DNA of 64,000 bases from DASXMR01 sp036495525. Its GTDB lineage: Bacteria; Actinomycetota; Actinomycetes; Streptosporangiales; Streptosporangiaceae. The position numbers and the translations under genes were made by a program. This document shows, one piece after another, positions 8,180 to 16,369 of the stretch; position 1 is the first letter of the stretch; each line of letters starts with the position of its first letter. The notes under the pieces were generated by a model, which saw nothing but the letters and a program-made list of their open reading frames with translations, was not told the DNA's origin and ran no database searches. The stretch spans positions 1 through 64,000 of the forward strand of contig DASXMR010000046.1 in the NCBI GenBank assembly GCA_036495525.1, written 5' to 3'.

Positions 8180-8803
8180 CGCTAGCGGTGCGGCATGAGA
8201 CCCTGCGCTCTCACCTGTCGGTCAAGACCCTGGCCAGGCTCACCGCCAACGGCGCCGATCCGCGCTGCAGGTAGCGCGGGTCGGAACAGACGTAGGAGTT
8301 AGTATCCTCGGCGTCCTGGGATGCACGGCAGGTGTAGCTGGATTCCAGGTGGGCCTGCTGAGCTTCCGGTCCGGGCAGGTCAGGCTGTACCGGCTCAAGG
8401 CCGGGCCGCAAGCTCACGATGAGCCGCTGCCGCCCGACTCGCTCGGACGGCCCAGCCTGTGGGACTTCTGGGTGATGCTGATCATCGCCGTTGCCACGTG
8501 CGCGATCTCGGCGTATGCGGGCACGCGTTCGGGCTAACAGATGCGCTTAGCTCGGTCGCTGCAAGTCGATCCTGTGCACACGGTCCCTTCCGCCGTTGCT
8601 CAATGGCATCGGCTAGCAGCATGCCGCGCCGAAGGCGCTCTCGATGCCTGGCTTCTCTCGCTGGTCTATCGTGATCATGCCTGCGGATGGGGCGCAGGCG
8701 GCCCTTCTGCCGGAGAACAGCGTGGTGAGAAGGGCTTTCCGTTCATCCGGCCGAGTTTAGCCCGCACAAGCGCTTATATGTTCGAAAACGGTGCTTCTAG
8801 CTG
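8180..8803. other. Intergenic stretch, no secure gene
   Basis: A GTG-started frame at 8349-8537 would give 62 residues ending in one membrane helix (FWVMLIIAVATCAISAYAG). It lacks a ribosome site, so I leave it as a possible fragment. An 8-bp inverted repeat (GCCCTTCT 8701-8708, AGAAGGGC 8728-8735) precedes TTTCC. I saw no second copy of the tRNA-Arg 3' end that would mark an attachment site. Confidence 0.45.
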
Positions 8804-8875
8804 CGCCCCCAGCAGGATTCGAACCTGCGCACACGGCTCCGGAGGCCGTTGCTCTATCCCCTGAGCTATGGGGGC
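8804..8875 (-). tRNA. tRNA-Arg (anticodon CCG)
   Basis: The reverse complement folds as a complete cloverleaf. It has acceptor arm GCCCCCA/TGGGGGC, D-arm GCTC/GAGC, anticodon stem ACGGC/GCCGT with loop CTCCGGA, and T-arm GCAGG-TTCGAAT-CCTGC. The anticodon CCG reads CGG (Arg). CCA is not encoded. The 3' end faces the decayed region at 1-8800, the usual side for insertion of tRNA-targeting elements. An ArgS-derived gene lies 565 bp away. Confidence 0.93.
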
Positions 8876-9007
8876 CCGGCGCGATCTGGCTGCAAGCCGG
8901 GCAGGTCGGGCCTGCCGGGCCGGAGCCAGGGTACCAGCCGCAACTATCTGCGGACACAGGACCGTTACGCCCGCGCGAGCGGGTGGGGGCCGAGTAACCT
9001 CACCCGG

Positions 9008-9403
9008 GTGACGCACGGACTGGGCAAGGTGCTGGTTGTCGATGACGATGAGGTCATCAGGCAGCTTATCGCCGTGAACCTCACGCTTGAGGGATTTGAC
9101 GTGAGCACCGCGGTCGACGGCAAGGACTGCCTGGATAAGGTGCTGGACGCCCGTCCGGACGTGATCACGCTGGACGTCATGATGCCCCGGCTGGACGGCT
9201 GGGTGACCGCGACGCAGCTGCGGCGCAACCCGGAGACGGCGAATATCAAGGTCGTGCTCATCACCGCCCGGGCTCAGGAGGACGACCGGGACCGCGGTGC
9301 TCAGATCGGCGTCGACGCGTACCTGACCAAGCCGTTCGACCCGGCGGAGATGATCCGGGTCGTGCGCGAGCTGGCTGGCGCGCCGGCCAGCGCCTTCGAC
9401 TGA
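9008..9403 (+). CDS. Stand-alone response regulator (receiver domain only)
   Basis: The 131-residue product is a single CheY-like receiver. It has the acidic pocket VVDDDE near residue 12, the phospho-acceptor Asp in VITLDVMMPRLDGW, the Thr in LITARAQ, and the Lys in YLTKPFDP. There is no output domain, so it probably signals by protein contact. No histidine kinase is nearby. The GTG at 9008 is chosen because the receiver begins immediately after it; frames extending upstream overlap the tRNA. It lies directly before nrtL, as in related actinobacteria. Confidence 0.85.
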   Translation: MTHGLGKVLVVDDDEVIRQLIAVNLTLEGFDVSTAVDGKDCLDKVLDARPDVITLDVMMPRLDGWVTATQLRRNPETANIKVVLITARAQEDDRDRGAQIGVDAYLTKPFDPAEMIRVVRELAGAPASAFD

Positions 9404-9439
9404 CGGGCGGCCGGCCGCCAGCGCCGTAGCCTGAATCGC

Positions 9440-10537
9440 ATGATCCCGGCTGACATCGGTGCGCGGCTGGCCAGCCTCGTGGCCGCCGCCGAGGCGGACG
9501 GCGAGCTCCCGCCAGTGGCCAGAACGGTCAGCGCGGCGGGGACCTGGCGACCGGCGCCGCCGCGGTACGGCGGCGGTCCAGGCACGTACGCGACGTCGCT
9601 GCCGTTCCTGCTGGCACGGGCCGGGGGAGGTGCGCCGGCCACGGTGGCCAGGCTGCTGGCGGAACGGCTCACCGGGGCCGGAATCGAGCGGGCGGCAGTG
9701 ACCGGCGACGGCTACCTGACGGTCACGGTCAGCGGCCAGCGACTGGCCAGCCTCGCGCCGCAGGTGGTCGCGGCCGGCCCGGCCTGCGCCGGTAGCGACG
9801 CGCTTCGCGGCACCAGCCTGCCCGCGCCGCCTGCCTGCGACCTGGCCCGCGCTCCTGACTGGCCGCAAGCATGGCGCCTGGTGGCGCGGCAGGCCAGCGC
9901 GCGGCTGGCCGAGCGCGCTGGCGCGCAAATCACATTCGAGCAAGAACGAGGCTGCCGCACCGCAAGTCCAGCCGCAGACAGCCAGCCCGCGGACAAGCTG
10001 GCCGGCCGTGAGTCGCCGGTGGCCGCTGCCGTCGGCTGGCTCGGCGCTGACGCGATCCGCTACGAGCTGGCCAGGACGGCGGCCAGCGAGGCGGTGGTGA
10101 CTGGCGCCCGGCTCGTCGTGCATCACGGCTTTCCGGCAGCTTTCGCGATGGTGCGCGGGGCGCACGCGGACGCGGCCGGGACCCTCAGCTGGGCTGACGA
10201 CCGCGGGCTCAGCCCGGGGGAGCCGGACGCGGCCAGGGCGGAGCTGCTCGCCCAACCGGCTGAACGCAGCCTGCTGAACTCGATCTCCTGGCTGCCTGAG
10301 CGGGTAGCCGGAGCCGCCCGCCGGCAGCGTCCGGCCGAGCTGGCCAGTTACCTCGAGCAGCTGGCCGGCTGCTGGGCGGACTGCCAGGACGCCTGCCCGG
10401 CGCTGCCGTTCCGCGGGCGGCTCGCGCCGCGCTCGGCGGCCGGCGTCGCGGCCCGGCTTTGGCTGGCTGCGGCGGCCAGCACGGCGCTGGCCGCGGGCCT
10501 CGGGCTGCTCGGCGTGAGAGCGCCAGAGCGGCGCTGA
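9440..10537 (+). CDS. nrtL: ArgS-related anticodon-binding protein NrtL
   Basis: The 365-residue product carries both ends of an arginyl-tRNA synthetase without its engine. Residues 1-105 match the N-terminal additional domain (GGPGTYATSLPFLLAR, AVTGDGYLTVTVS). Residues from about 195 onward match the DALR anticodon-binding domain (GADAIRYELAR, FAMVRGAHA, ending in AAGLGLLGVRAPER). The catalytic Rossmann core with its HIGH and KMSKS signatures is absent, so it should not charge tRNA; a tRNA-binding or regulatory role is inferred. It is an actinobacterial family usually placed ahead of lysA-hom-thrC-thrB-rho. Here rho follows after a gap of about 760 bp. Confidence 0.8.
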   Translation: MIPADIGARLASLVAAAEADGELPPVARTVSAAGTWRPAPPRYGGGPGTYATSLPFLLARAGGGAPATVARLLAERLTGAGIERAAVTGDGYLTVTVSGQRLASLAPQVVAAGPACAGSDALRGTSLPAPPACDLARAPDWPQAWRLVARQASARLAERAGAQITFEQERGCRTASPAADSQPADKLAGRESPVAAAVGWLGADAIRYELARTAASEAVVTGARLVVHHGFPAAFAMVRGAHADAAGTLSWADDRGLSPGEPDAARAELLAQPAERSLLNSISWLPERVAGAARRQRPAELASYLEQLAGCWADCQDACPALPFRGRLAPRSAAGVAARLWLAAAASTALAAGLGLLGVRAPERR

Positions 10538-11296
10538 ACGGCCGGGTAACAGCCGGGTGCCGCCATCCGGCCAGGGCTGCCTGGCCAGCCGCCGGTACGC
10601 CCGGACTGCCCGCTGTCGGCGGCACTTGAGAGAATCTCCAGGTTGAAGTAGGTTCGCCGGCAATCTGCACGAGCACTGCGGTGGGATCAGTGTTTTGCGG
10701 ACGTGCGGTTCAACAACCACCGAAACGGGTACCGCATGGCATGTAAGCCCCCCGGACGTCGACAGCACCAGCGTTGTCCCCAGTCCTTCGTGCCGGGCGC
10801 CTGCTCATCGCAAAGCGGCCGGCTGGAGCGTACCCGGAGACGAAATCCCTGGCTTTGCCTGCCCGCTCGCGGGCAGTTCGCGCTGGTCTGCCGGCCCCTT
10901 CCGGCGCCGTGCCCCGGACTCGAAGGAATGCCGTGCGTGGAGTTGGTGTTAAGCTGGATGCCGCACCAGATGCCCCGCCACGGGGACCCAAGGTGCTCGC
11001 TCGCTTCCCGCTTAGCCGGCTCCCCAGTCGGCAGCGGTCGGCGGCCTCCACTGAAGTTCACCCGCCGCGAGACTTCCACACCCGCCTGGTCCCCGCTCAG
11101 GACCTGGTAGCCGGGTCGCGCGTGCGGGCGCCAGCCATAGGCGGCGGCACACGGGGATGGCAGGAAGCACAACGGGACTGGCTCGACATCACCTCCACTG
11201 GCGTCAGCAGCCAGCCGGCGACTGCGGGTAACACGCAACAGCGGAATGCACCGACGGCCCACGTGCCAGGTGCCCGCGCCCTGGGAAGGACCCTTC
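10538..11296. other. Long leader/intergenic region before rho
   Basis: No coding frame with a recognisable product is present, although frames are open on both strands because of base composition. No trace of homoserine kinase, threonine synthase or lysA was seen. A motif GTTAAGCTGG near 10948-10957 could be part of a rho promoter, but no matching -35 box is clear. The length leaves room for a long rho 5' leader, which in other bacteria supports Rho autoregulation. Confidence 0.4.
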
Positions 11297-13540
11297 GTGA
11301 GCGAAACCATTGACCTGTTCTCCGGTTCCTCTGGCATGCCCGAGGAACCGACCGTGCTGCCCCAGCCGGGTGGTGCTGCCGCCGGCGCGGCGAGCTCACC
11401 GGGTACTTCCACGGCGCAGGCGAGCGAGGTACGCTCCTCGCCGGACGGGACAGACGGCCACGGCGCAGGCCAGGGCGCTGGCGGGGCTCGTACCGGCAGC
11501 CAGGGCGGTGGCTCCGGGCGGGCGCTGACGGCGATGCTGCTCCCCGAGCTGCAGCGGGTCGCTCAGTCGCTGGGAATCACCGGGACCGGGCGGATGCGCA
11601 AGGGCCAGCTGATCTCCGCCATCGAGGAACGCCGTCAGGGCCGTGCGCCCGCAGCGACGGCGAGCCCGGCCGCGGCATCAGCTGGCGCAGCGGCATCCGG
11701 GCCCGGCAGCACGCCCGTAGCGGCGGGCAGCCCGGCCGCGCCGACCGCCACGGGCGGTCGGGTGAGCGGCTTGACCGACAACTCAGATCAGCGGGGCGGG
11801 CCCGCGGGAGCCGGCGCCCCCCGCACCTTTGAGCAGGATGCGATGGAACCACAGACATCGGCACGGGCCGACATGAGCGACACAGGCGGAGTCGGCGGCG
11901 GCGCAGTCGCGGCGCCAGCCGGGATCGGCGCTCAGGCGCCGGCCGGGATCGGCGACGCGGGCAGCGCCCCGGCCGGCCGGGCCGTCGAGGCGCCGGACAG
12001 CCGGCGCGACGCTCAGCAGCCAGCCGACGGACAGCGTGAAGGACAGCGGGAAGGCCGCCGCGACGGCCGCGGCCGCGGCAACGGCGGCCAGCGCCGCGAT
12101 GACCAGCGGCGGGACGACCAGCCGCGGGCGGCTAGTGACGGGTCCGACCAGCACCGCGATAGCCGCGACGGTGGCCGTGACCAGCAGGGCCGCGACGGTG
12201 GCCGCGATCAGCAGGGCCGTGAGCAGCACCAGGGCCGCGGCGACCAGAACCGGGCCGACCAGAACCGGGGCGACGGGCGCGACGACGACCGCGAGGGGTC
12301 GGGCAGCCGGCGCAGCCGGGACCGGTTCCGCAACCGGAACTCGGGCGGCGGCAACCGTCGCCGCGAGCGGGGCGGCGGCCAGGACGCCGAGCCGGTCATC
12401 TCCGAGGACGATGTGCTCATCCCCATCGCGGGCATCCTCGACGTGCTGGACAACTACGGATTCGTCCGCACCACCGGCTACATGCCAGGTGCCAACGACG
12501 TGTACGTCTCGCTGTCCCAGGTGCGCAGGTACGGGCTGCGCAAGGGCGACGTGATCGAGGGCGCGATCCGGCAGCCGCGCGAGGGCGAGCGCCGGGAGAA
12601 GTTCAACGCGCTGGTCCGGCTGGACAAGATCAACGGCCTGGACCCTGAGCAGTCCAAGGCGCGGCCCGAGTTCGCGAAGCTGGTCCCGCTTTACCCGCAG
12701 GAGCGACTGCGGCTGGAGACCGACCCCACGGCGATGACCACCAGGATCATCGACCTGATCGCGCCGATCGGCAAGGGGCAGCGCGGCCTGATCGTGTCGC
12801 CGTCCAAGGCAGGCAAGACCATGGTCATGCAGGCCATCGCGAACGCGATCACCAAGAACAACCCCGAGTGTCACCTCATGGTCGTCCTCGTCGACGAGCG
12901 GCCTGAGGAAGTCACCGACATGCAGCGCACGGTCAAGGGGGAGGTCATCTACTCGACCTTCGACCGGCCGTCAGAGGACCACACCACGGTCGCCGAGCTC
13001 GCGATCGAGCGGGCCAAGCGGCTGGCCGAGATGGGCCACGACGTGGTCGTGCTGCTCGACTCCATCACCCGGCTCGGCCGGGCCTACAACCTCTCGGCGC
13101 CCGCCAGCGGCCGGATCATGTCCGGCGGCGTCGACTCGACCGCGCTCTACCCGCCGAAGCGGTTCTTCGGCGCGGCGCGCAACATCGAGAACGGCGGCTC
13201 AATCACGATCCTGGCCACGGCCCTGATCGAGACCGGGTCACGTGCCGACGAGGTGATCTTCGAGGAGTTCAAGGGCACCGGCAACATGGAGCTGCGGCTG
13301 CGCCGCGAGCTCGCCGAGAAGCGCATCTTCCCGGCGCTGGACGTGGACGCGTCAAGCACCCGCAAGGAAGACCTGCTGATGTCGCCCGAGGAGCTGCGGA
13401 TCATCTGGCAGCTGCGCCGGGTGCTGCACGCCCTGGAGCCGCAGCAGGCGCTCGAGGTGCTGATGGAGCGGATGAAGGAGACCAAGAGCAACGCCGAGTT
13501 CCTGCTCCAGGTGCAGAAGACGACGCTCGGCGCCAGCTAA
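11297..13540 (+). CDS. rho: Transcription termination factor Rho with long Arg/Asp/Gly-rich insert
   Basis: The product is 747 residues, far longer than the 419 of E. coli Rho. Residues 76-115 form the Rho N-terminal helical domain (LLPELQRVAQSLGITGTGRM). An Ala/Gly-rich linker and a low-complexity Arg/Asp/Gln/Gly tract follow (about 235-358). The RNA-binding OB fold starts near 372 (DVLIPIAGILDVLDNYGFVR). The hexameric ATPase has Walker A SPSKAGKT near 500 and Walker B VVVLLDSITRLGRAYN. The GTG at 11297 follows GGAAGGA. It releases stalled transcripts. Such inserts are known in actinobacterial Rho and add RNA affinity. A strong two-tier hairpin separates it from rpmE. Confidence 0.95.
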   Translation: MSETIDLFSGSSGMPEEPTVLPQPGGAAAGAASSPGTSTAQASEVRSSPDGTDGHGAGQGAGGARTGSQGGGSGRALTAMLLPELQRVAQSLGITGTGRMRKGQLISAIEERRQGRAPAATASPAAASAGAAASGPGSTPVAAGSPAAPTATGGRVSGLTDNSDQRGGPAGAGAPRTFEQDAMEPQTSARADMSDTGGVGGGAVAAPAGIGAQAPAGIGDAGSAPAGRAVEAPDSRRDAQQPADGQREGQREGRRDGRGRGNGGQRRDDQRRDDQPRAASDGSDQHRDSRDGGRDQQGRDGGRDQQGREQHQGRGDQNRADQNRGDGRDDDREGSGSRRSRDRFRNRNSGGGNRRRERGGGQDAEPVISEDDVLIPIAGILDVLDNYGFVRTTGYMPGANDVYVSLSQVRRYGLRKGDVIEGAIRQPREGERREKFNALVRLDKINGLDPEQSKARPEFAKLVPLYPQERLRLETDPTAMTTRIIDLIAPIGKGQRGLIVSPSKAGKTMVMQAIANAITKNNPECHLMVVLVDERPEEVTDMQRTVKGEVIYSTFDRPSEDHTTVAELAIERAKRLAEMGHDVVVLLDSITRLGRAYNLSAPASGRIMSGGVDSTALYPPKRFFGAARNIENGGSITILATALIETGSRADEVIFEEFKGTGNMELRLRRELAEKRIFPALDVDASSTRKEDLLMSPEELRIIWQLRRVLHALEPQQALEVLMERMKETKSNAEFLLQVQKTTLGAS

Positions 13541-13548
13541 GTAACAAG

Positions 13549-13595
13549 CCCGCAGCCGGGGCAGCCGCCAACCGCGCGGCTGCCCCGTCTGCGGG
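13549..13595 (+). terminator. Two-tier hairpin terminator after rho
   Basis: The inner stem GGGGCAGCCGC (13558-13568) pairs with GCGGCTGCCCC (13576-13586) around a 7-nt loop. The outer stem CCCGCAG (13549-13555) pairs with CTGCGGG (13589-13595). The two stems stack with only a 2-nt internal loop, giving 18 bp. There is no T-run. Confidence 0.75.
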
Positions 13596-13717
13596 AATGG
13601 CCACGGGCTGCTGCACGTTGCAGCCTCTGGCACACTGGTAACCCACTGAGTGCGGTTCCGGTTCACGCCCGCTCCCATGCGCGGCGACCCGGCGACCGCG
13701 AGGACCAGGAGAAACTC

Positions 13718-13939
13718 GTGAAGTCTGGTATTCACCCTGACTACGTGGTGACCACGGTCACCTGCACCTGCGGGAACACCTTCACCACCCGAAGCACGGC
13801 CGCTAACGGGCAGATCCACGCCGACCTCTGCTCGAACTGCCACCCGTTCTACACCGGCAAGCAGAAGATCCTCGACACCGGCGGCCGGGTCGCCAAGTTC
13901 GAGCGCAGGTTCGGCAAGAAGGCCGAGAAGAAGGCCTAA
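13718..13939 (+). CDS. rpmE: 50S ribosomal protein L31 (zinc-binding type)
   Basis: The 73-residue product is a full-length L31. It has the zinc-ligand cysteines of the C+ type (TCTCGNTF and LCSNCHPFYTG) and a basic C-terminus. The GTG start at 13718 has AGGAGAA upstream. The C+ form is the zinc-replete version; no zinc-independent paralogue is seen in this window. It sits between rho and prfA, the standard actinobacterial place. Confidence 0.95.
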   Translation: MKSGIHPDYVVTTVTCTCGNTFTTRSTAANGQIHADLCSNCHPFYTGKQKILDTGGRVAKFERRFGKKAEKKA

Positions 13940-13990
13940 GCCCCGCCGTCGGCCGGCCAGGCCTTCCAGACACGGCAGCTCCATCACCGG

Positions 13991-14028
13991 CAGCTCAGCC
14001 CGCTGCCCGCGCGGCGAGGGCTGAGCTG
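13991..14028 (+). terminator. Hairpin after rpmE
   Basis: CAGCTCAGCCC (13991-14001) and GGGCTGAGCTG (14018-14028) form a perfect 11-bp stem with a 16-nt loop, 52 bp beyond the rpmE stop. No T-run follows, so it may reduce rather than end read-through into prfA. Confidence 0.55.
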
Positions 14029-14202
14029 CTGGCCGTCTGGTGCTAGCGCGCCTGGCGCGCTGGCAACCCGAGCTGCGCCGGCCGGCCGCCCCCGCGGTCG
14101 GCCGGACAGGCAGGGGCAGGCCAGATCTGGACAGGCTGCGGCGCAACAGGACGCTGACCAGCGCCGGCACCGGCGCTGGCACGGACCGGAGGGAGGTCAG
14201 CA

Positions 14203-15288
14203 GTGTTTGAGCGGGTAGCCGACATGGCAAGCGAGCACGCCAAGCTTGAGCGCGACCTCGCCGACCCGTCCGTGCACGCGGACCAGGACAAGGCCCGCGC
14301 GCTCGGCCGGCGGTACGCCGAGCTGAGCCCGGTGGTGCACGCCTACACCGAGTGGCAGCAGGTCACCGGCGACGAGGCCGCCGCGCGCGAGCTGTCCGGC
14401 GAGGATCCCTCGTTCGCCGCCGAGGCCGAGCAGCTGGCCGGCCGCCGGGCCGCGCTGGAGCAGCGGATCGAGCAGCTGCTGGTGCCCAGGGACGCGCTCG
14501 ACGGCAAGGACGTCATCCTTGAGGTCAAGGCCGGCGAGGGTGGCGAGGAATCCGCCCTGTTCGCCGCCGACCTGCTGCGGATGTACCTGCGGTTCGCCGA
14601 GCGGCAGGGCTGGAAGACCGAGATCCTCGACGCCACCACGACCGGGCTCGGCGGCTACAAGGACGCCACCGTCGCGGTCCGTGCGGCAGGCCGCGGCACG
14701 CTGGCCGGCACCCCGGACGGCGCCTGGGCACGGCTCAAGTACGAGGGCGGCGTGCACCGGGTGCAGCGGGTGCCGGTCACCGAGTCGCAGGGCCGCATCC
14801 ACACCTCGGCGGCTGGCGTGCTAGTGCTGCCCGAGGCCGACCCGGTCGACGTCAGCATCGACCCGGCCGACCTGCGGATCGACGTGTTCCGCTCGTCCGG
14901 CCCCGGCGGCCAGAGCGTCAACACCACCGATTCGGCCGTGCGAATCACGCACGCGCCCACCGGCATCGTGGTCTCCTGCCAGAACGAGAAGAGCCAGCTG
15001 CAGAACAAGGAGCAGGCGATGCGGATCCTGCGCGCCCGGCTGCTGGCCCAGGCGCAGGAGGAAGCGGACGCGCAGGCGGCCGCCGACCGGCGCAGCCAGG
15101 TCAAGACCGTCGACCGCTCGCAGCGGGTCCGCACCTACAACTTCCCTGAGAACCGGATCTCCGATCACCGGGTCGGCTTCAAGGCCTACAACCTGGACCA
15201 GGTCATCGACGGGGACCTCGCGGCGGTGATCGGCGCGCTGGTCGAGGCCGACCGGGCCGGCAAGGTCGCCGGCGCCGGCGATGACTGA
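14203..15288 (+). CDS. prfA: Peptide chain release factor 1
   Basis: The 361-residue product is a full-length RF1. The universal GGQ motif lies near residue 235 (SSGPGGQSVNTTDSAV). The N-terminal helical domain and codon-recognition region are intact. It ends translation at UAA and UAG. The GTG at 14203 follows GGAGGGAGG at good spacing. The next gene, prmC, methylates the Gln of GGQ, so the pair is functionally linked. Confidence 0.96.
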   Translation: MFERVADMASEHAKLERDLADPSVHADQDKARALGRRYAELSPVVHAYTEWQQVTGDEAAARELSGEDPSFAAEAEQLAGRRAALEQRIEQLLVPRDALDGKDVILEVKAGEGGEESALFAADLLRMYLRFAERQGWKTEILDATTTGLGGYKDATVAVRAAGRGTLAGTPDGAWARLKYEGGVHRVQRVPVTESQGRIHTSAAGVLVLPEADPVDVSIDPADLRIDVFRSSGPGGQSVNTTDSAVRITHAPTGIVVSCQNEKSQLQNKEQAMRILRARLLAQAQEEADAQAAADRRSQVKTVDRSQRVRTYNFPENRISDHRVGFKAYNLDQVIDGDLAAVIGALVEADRAGKVAGAGDD

Positions 15289-15345
15289 CCTGGCGGCGCG
15301 AGAGACGCGCCAGGCCCGGAGCCGGACAGGCACCTCACCCGGCCG

Positions 15346-16206
15346 ATGAGCCTGCTGCTGGAGGAGATCGCGCTGGCCGCGGCGCGGCTGGCCGAGGCCG
15401 GGGTGGAGTCCCCTCGCACCGACGCCGAGCTGATCGCGGCGCACCTGCACGGAGTGCCGCGCGGCCAGTTGCACCTGGTGCCCGACGCCCGGTTCGACCC
15501 CCGGTTCTGGGACGACGTTGCCCGCCGCGAGGCACGGGAGCCGCTGCAGCACATCACCGGGCTGGCCTACTTCCGCTATCTCGACCTGGCAGTCGGCCCC
15601 GGCGTGTTCGTGCCGCGGCAGGAGACCGAGGTGATGACCGGCTGGGCCATCGACGCGCTCGGCCGGATGGACGCCGCCCAGCCGGTGGTCGCTGACCTGG
15701 GGGCCGGCTCAGGCGCCATCGGGCTGGCCATCGCCCAGGAAGTGCCCGGCGCGCTGGTGCACGCGGTGGAGGCAGACCCGCTGGCGGCGCAGTGGATCCG
15801 CCGCAACATCGACCGGTGCGCGGCCGCCGCGCCGCACACGGCCGGCCGGGTGCGGCTGCACGAGGCCGACTTCGGCCGGGCGCTGCCGGAGCTGGACGGC
15901 GCCGTTGACCTGGTGATCAGCAACCCGCCTTACATCCCGGTGGGTGCGTCGGTGCCGCCCGAGGTGGGCGAGTACGACCCGGCGGCTGCGCTGTGGGGAG
16001 GCACCGACGGGCTGGACGGCGTCCGGGTGATCGAGCGAACGGCCAGCAGGCTGCTGCGGCCTGGCGGGTTCGTGGCCGTGGAGCACGGCGCGCCGCAGGG
16101 CGCCGCCGTGTACTGGGTGTTCAGCGAGGAGCAGGGCTGGCGCGAGCCGCGCAATCACCAGGATCTGGCCGGCCGGGACCGGTTCGTCACCGCGGTTATG
16201 CCGTAG
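15346..16206 (+). CDS. prmC: Release factor glutamine methyltransferase
   Basis: The 286-residue product has the HemK N-terminal helical domain, an SAM-binding loop (VADLGAGSGAIGLAIA) and the diagnostic NPPY motif (LVISNPPYIPVG, near residues 193-196). It methylates the GGQ glutamine of release factors. The ATG at 15346 has no clear ribosome site. The gene is 57 bp after prfA. In many actinobacteria tsaC/sua5 follows; here the next gene is the WecA-type glycosyltransferase. Confidence 0.93.
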   Translation: MSLLLEEIALAAARLAEAGVESPRTDAELIAAHLHGVPRGQLHLVPDARFDPRFWDDVARREAREPLQHITGLAYFRYLDLAVGPGVFVPRQETEVMTGWAIDALGRMDAAQPVVADLGAGSGAIGLAIAQEVPGALVHAVEADPLAAQWIRRNIDRCAAAAPHTAGRVRLHEADFGRALPELDGAVDLVISNPPYIPVGASVPPEVGEYDPAAALWGGTDGLDGVRVIERTASRLLRPGGFVAVEHGAPQGAAVYWVFSEEQGWREPRNHQDLAGRDRFVTAVMP

Positions 16207-16369
16207 CCCGATGGCCAGCGCCCGACTGCCCGCGGCACGGCCACCGGCCAGCCGGGCCGGCCGCTGCGCCAGGCGGCCGCCCACTTGGGCAGCGACGGCT
16301 AGCCGGCCCGACCCGGTGCTCTAGAGTTACCGTAATGCCTGGACATCGCGCCGGAGCCGGGGAGCAGCG

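Noticed and set aside
8349..8537. 62-codon frame ending in a membrane helix
   Set aside because: No ribosome site or family; noted only as a possible fragment.
8774..10768. Long minus-strand open frame (over 660 codons) opposite the response regulator and nrtL
   Set aside because: It is a composition shadow: it runs across the tRNA gene and two well-supported genes, has Arg/Pro/Gly-rich wording and no motif.
10687..11412. Open frames on both strands upstream of rho as remnants of thrB or thrC
   Set aside because: No homoserine kinase or threonine synthase wording in any frame.
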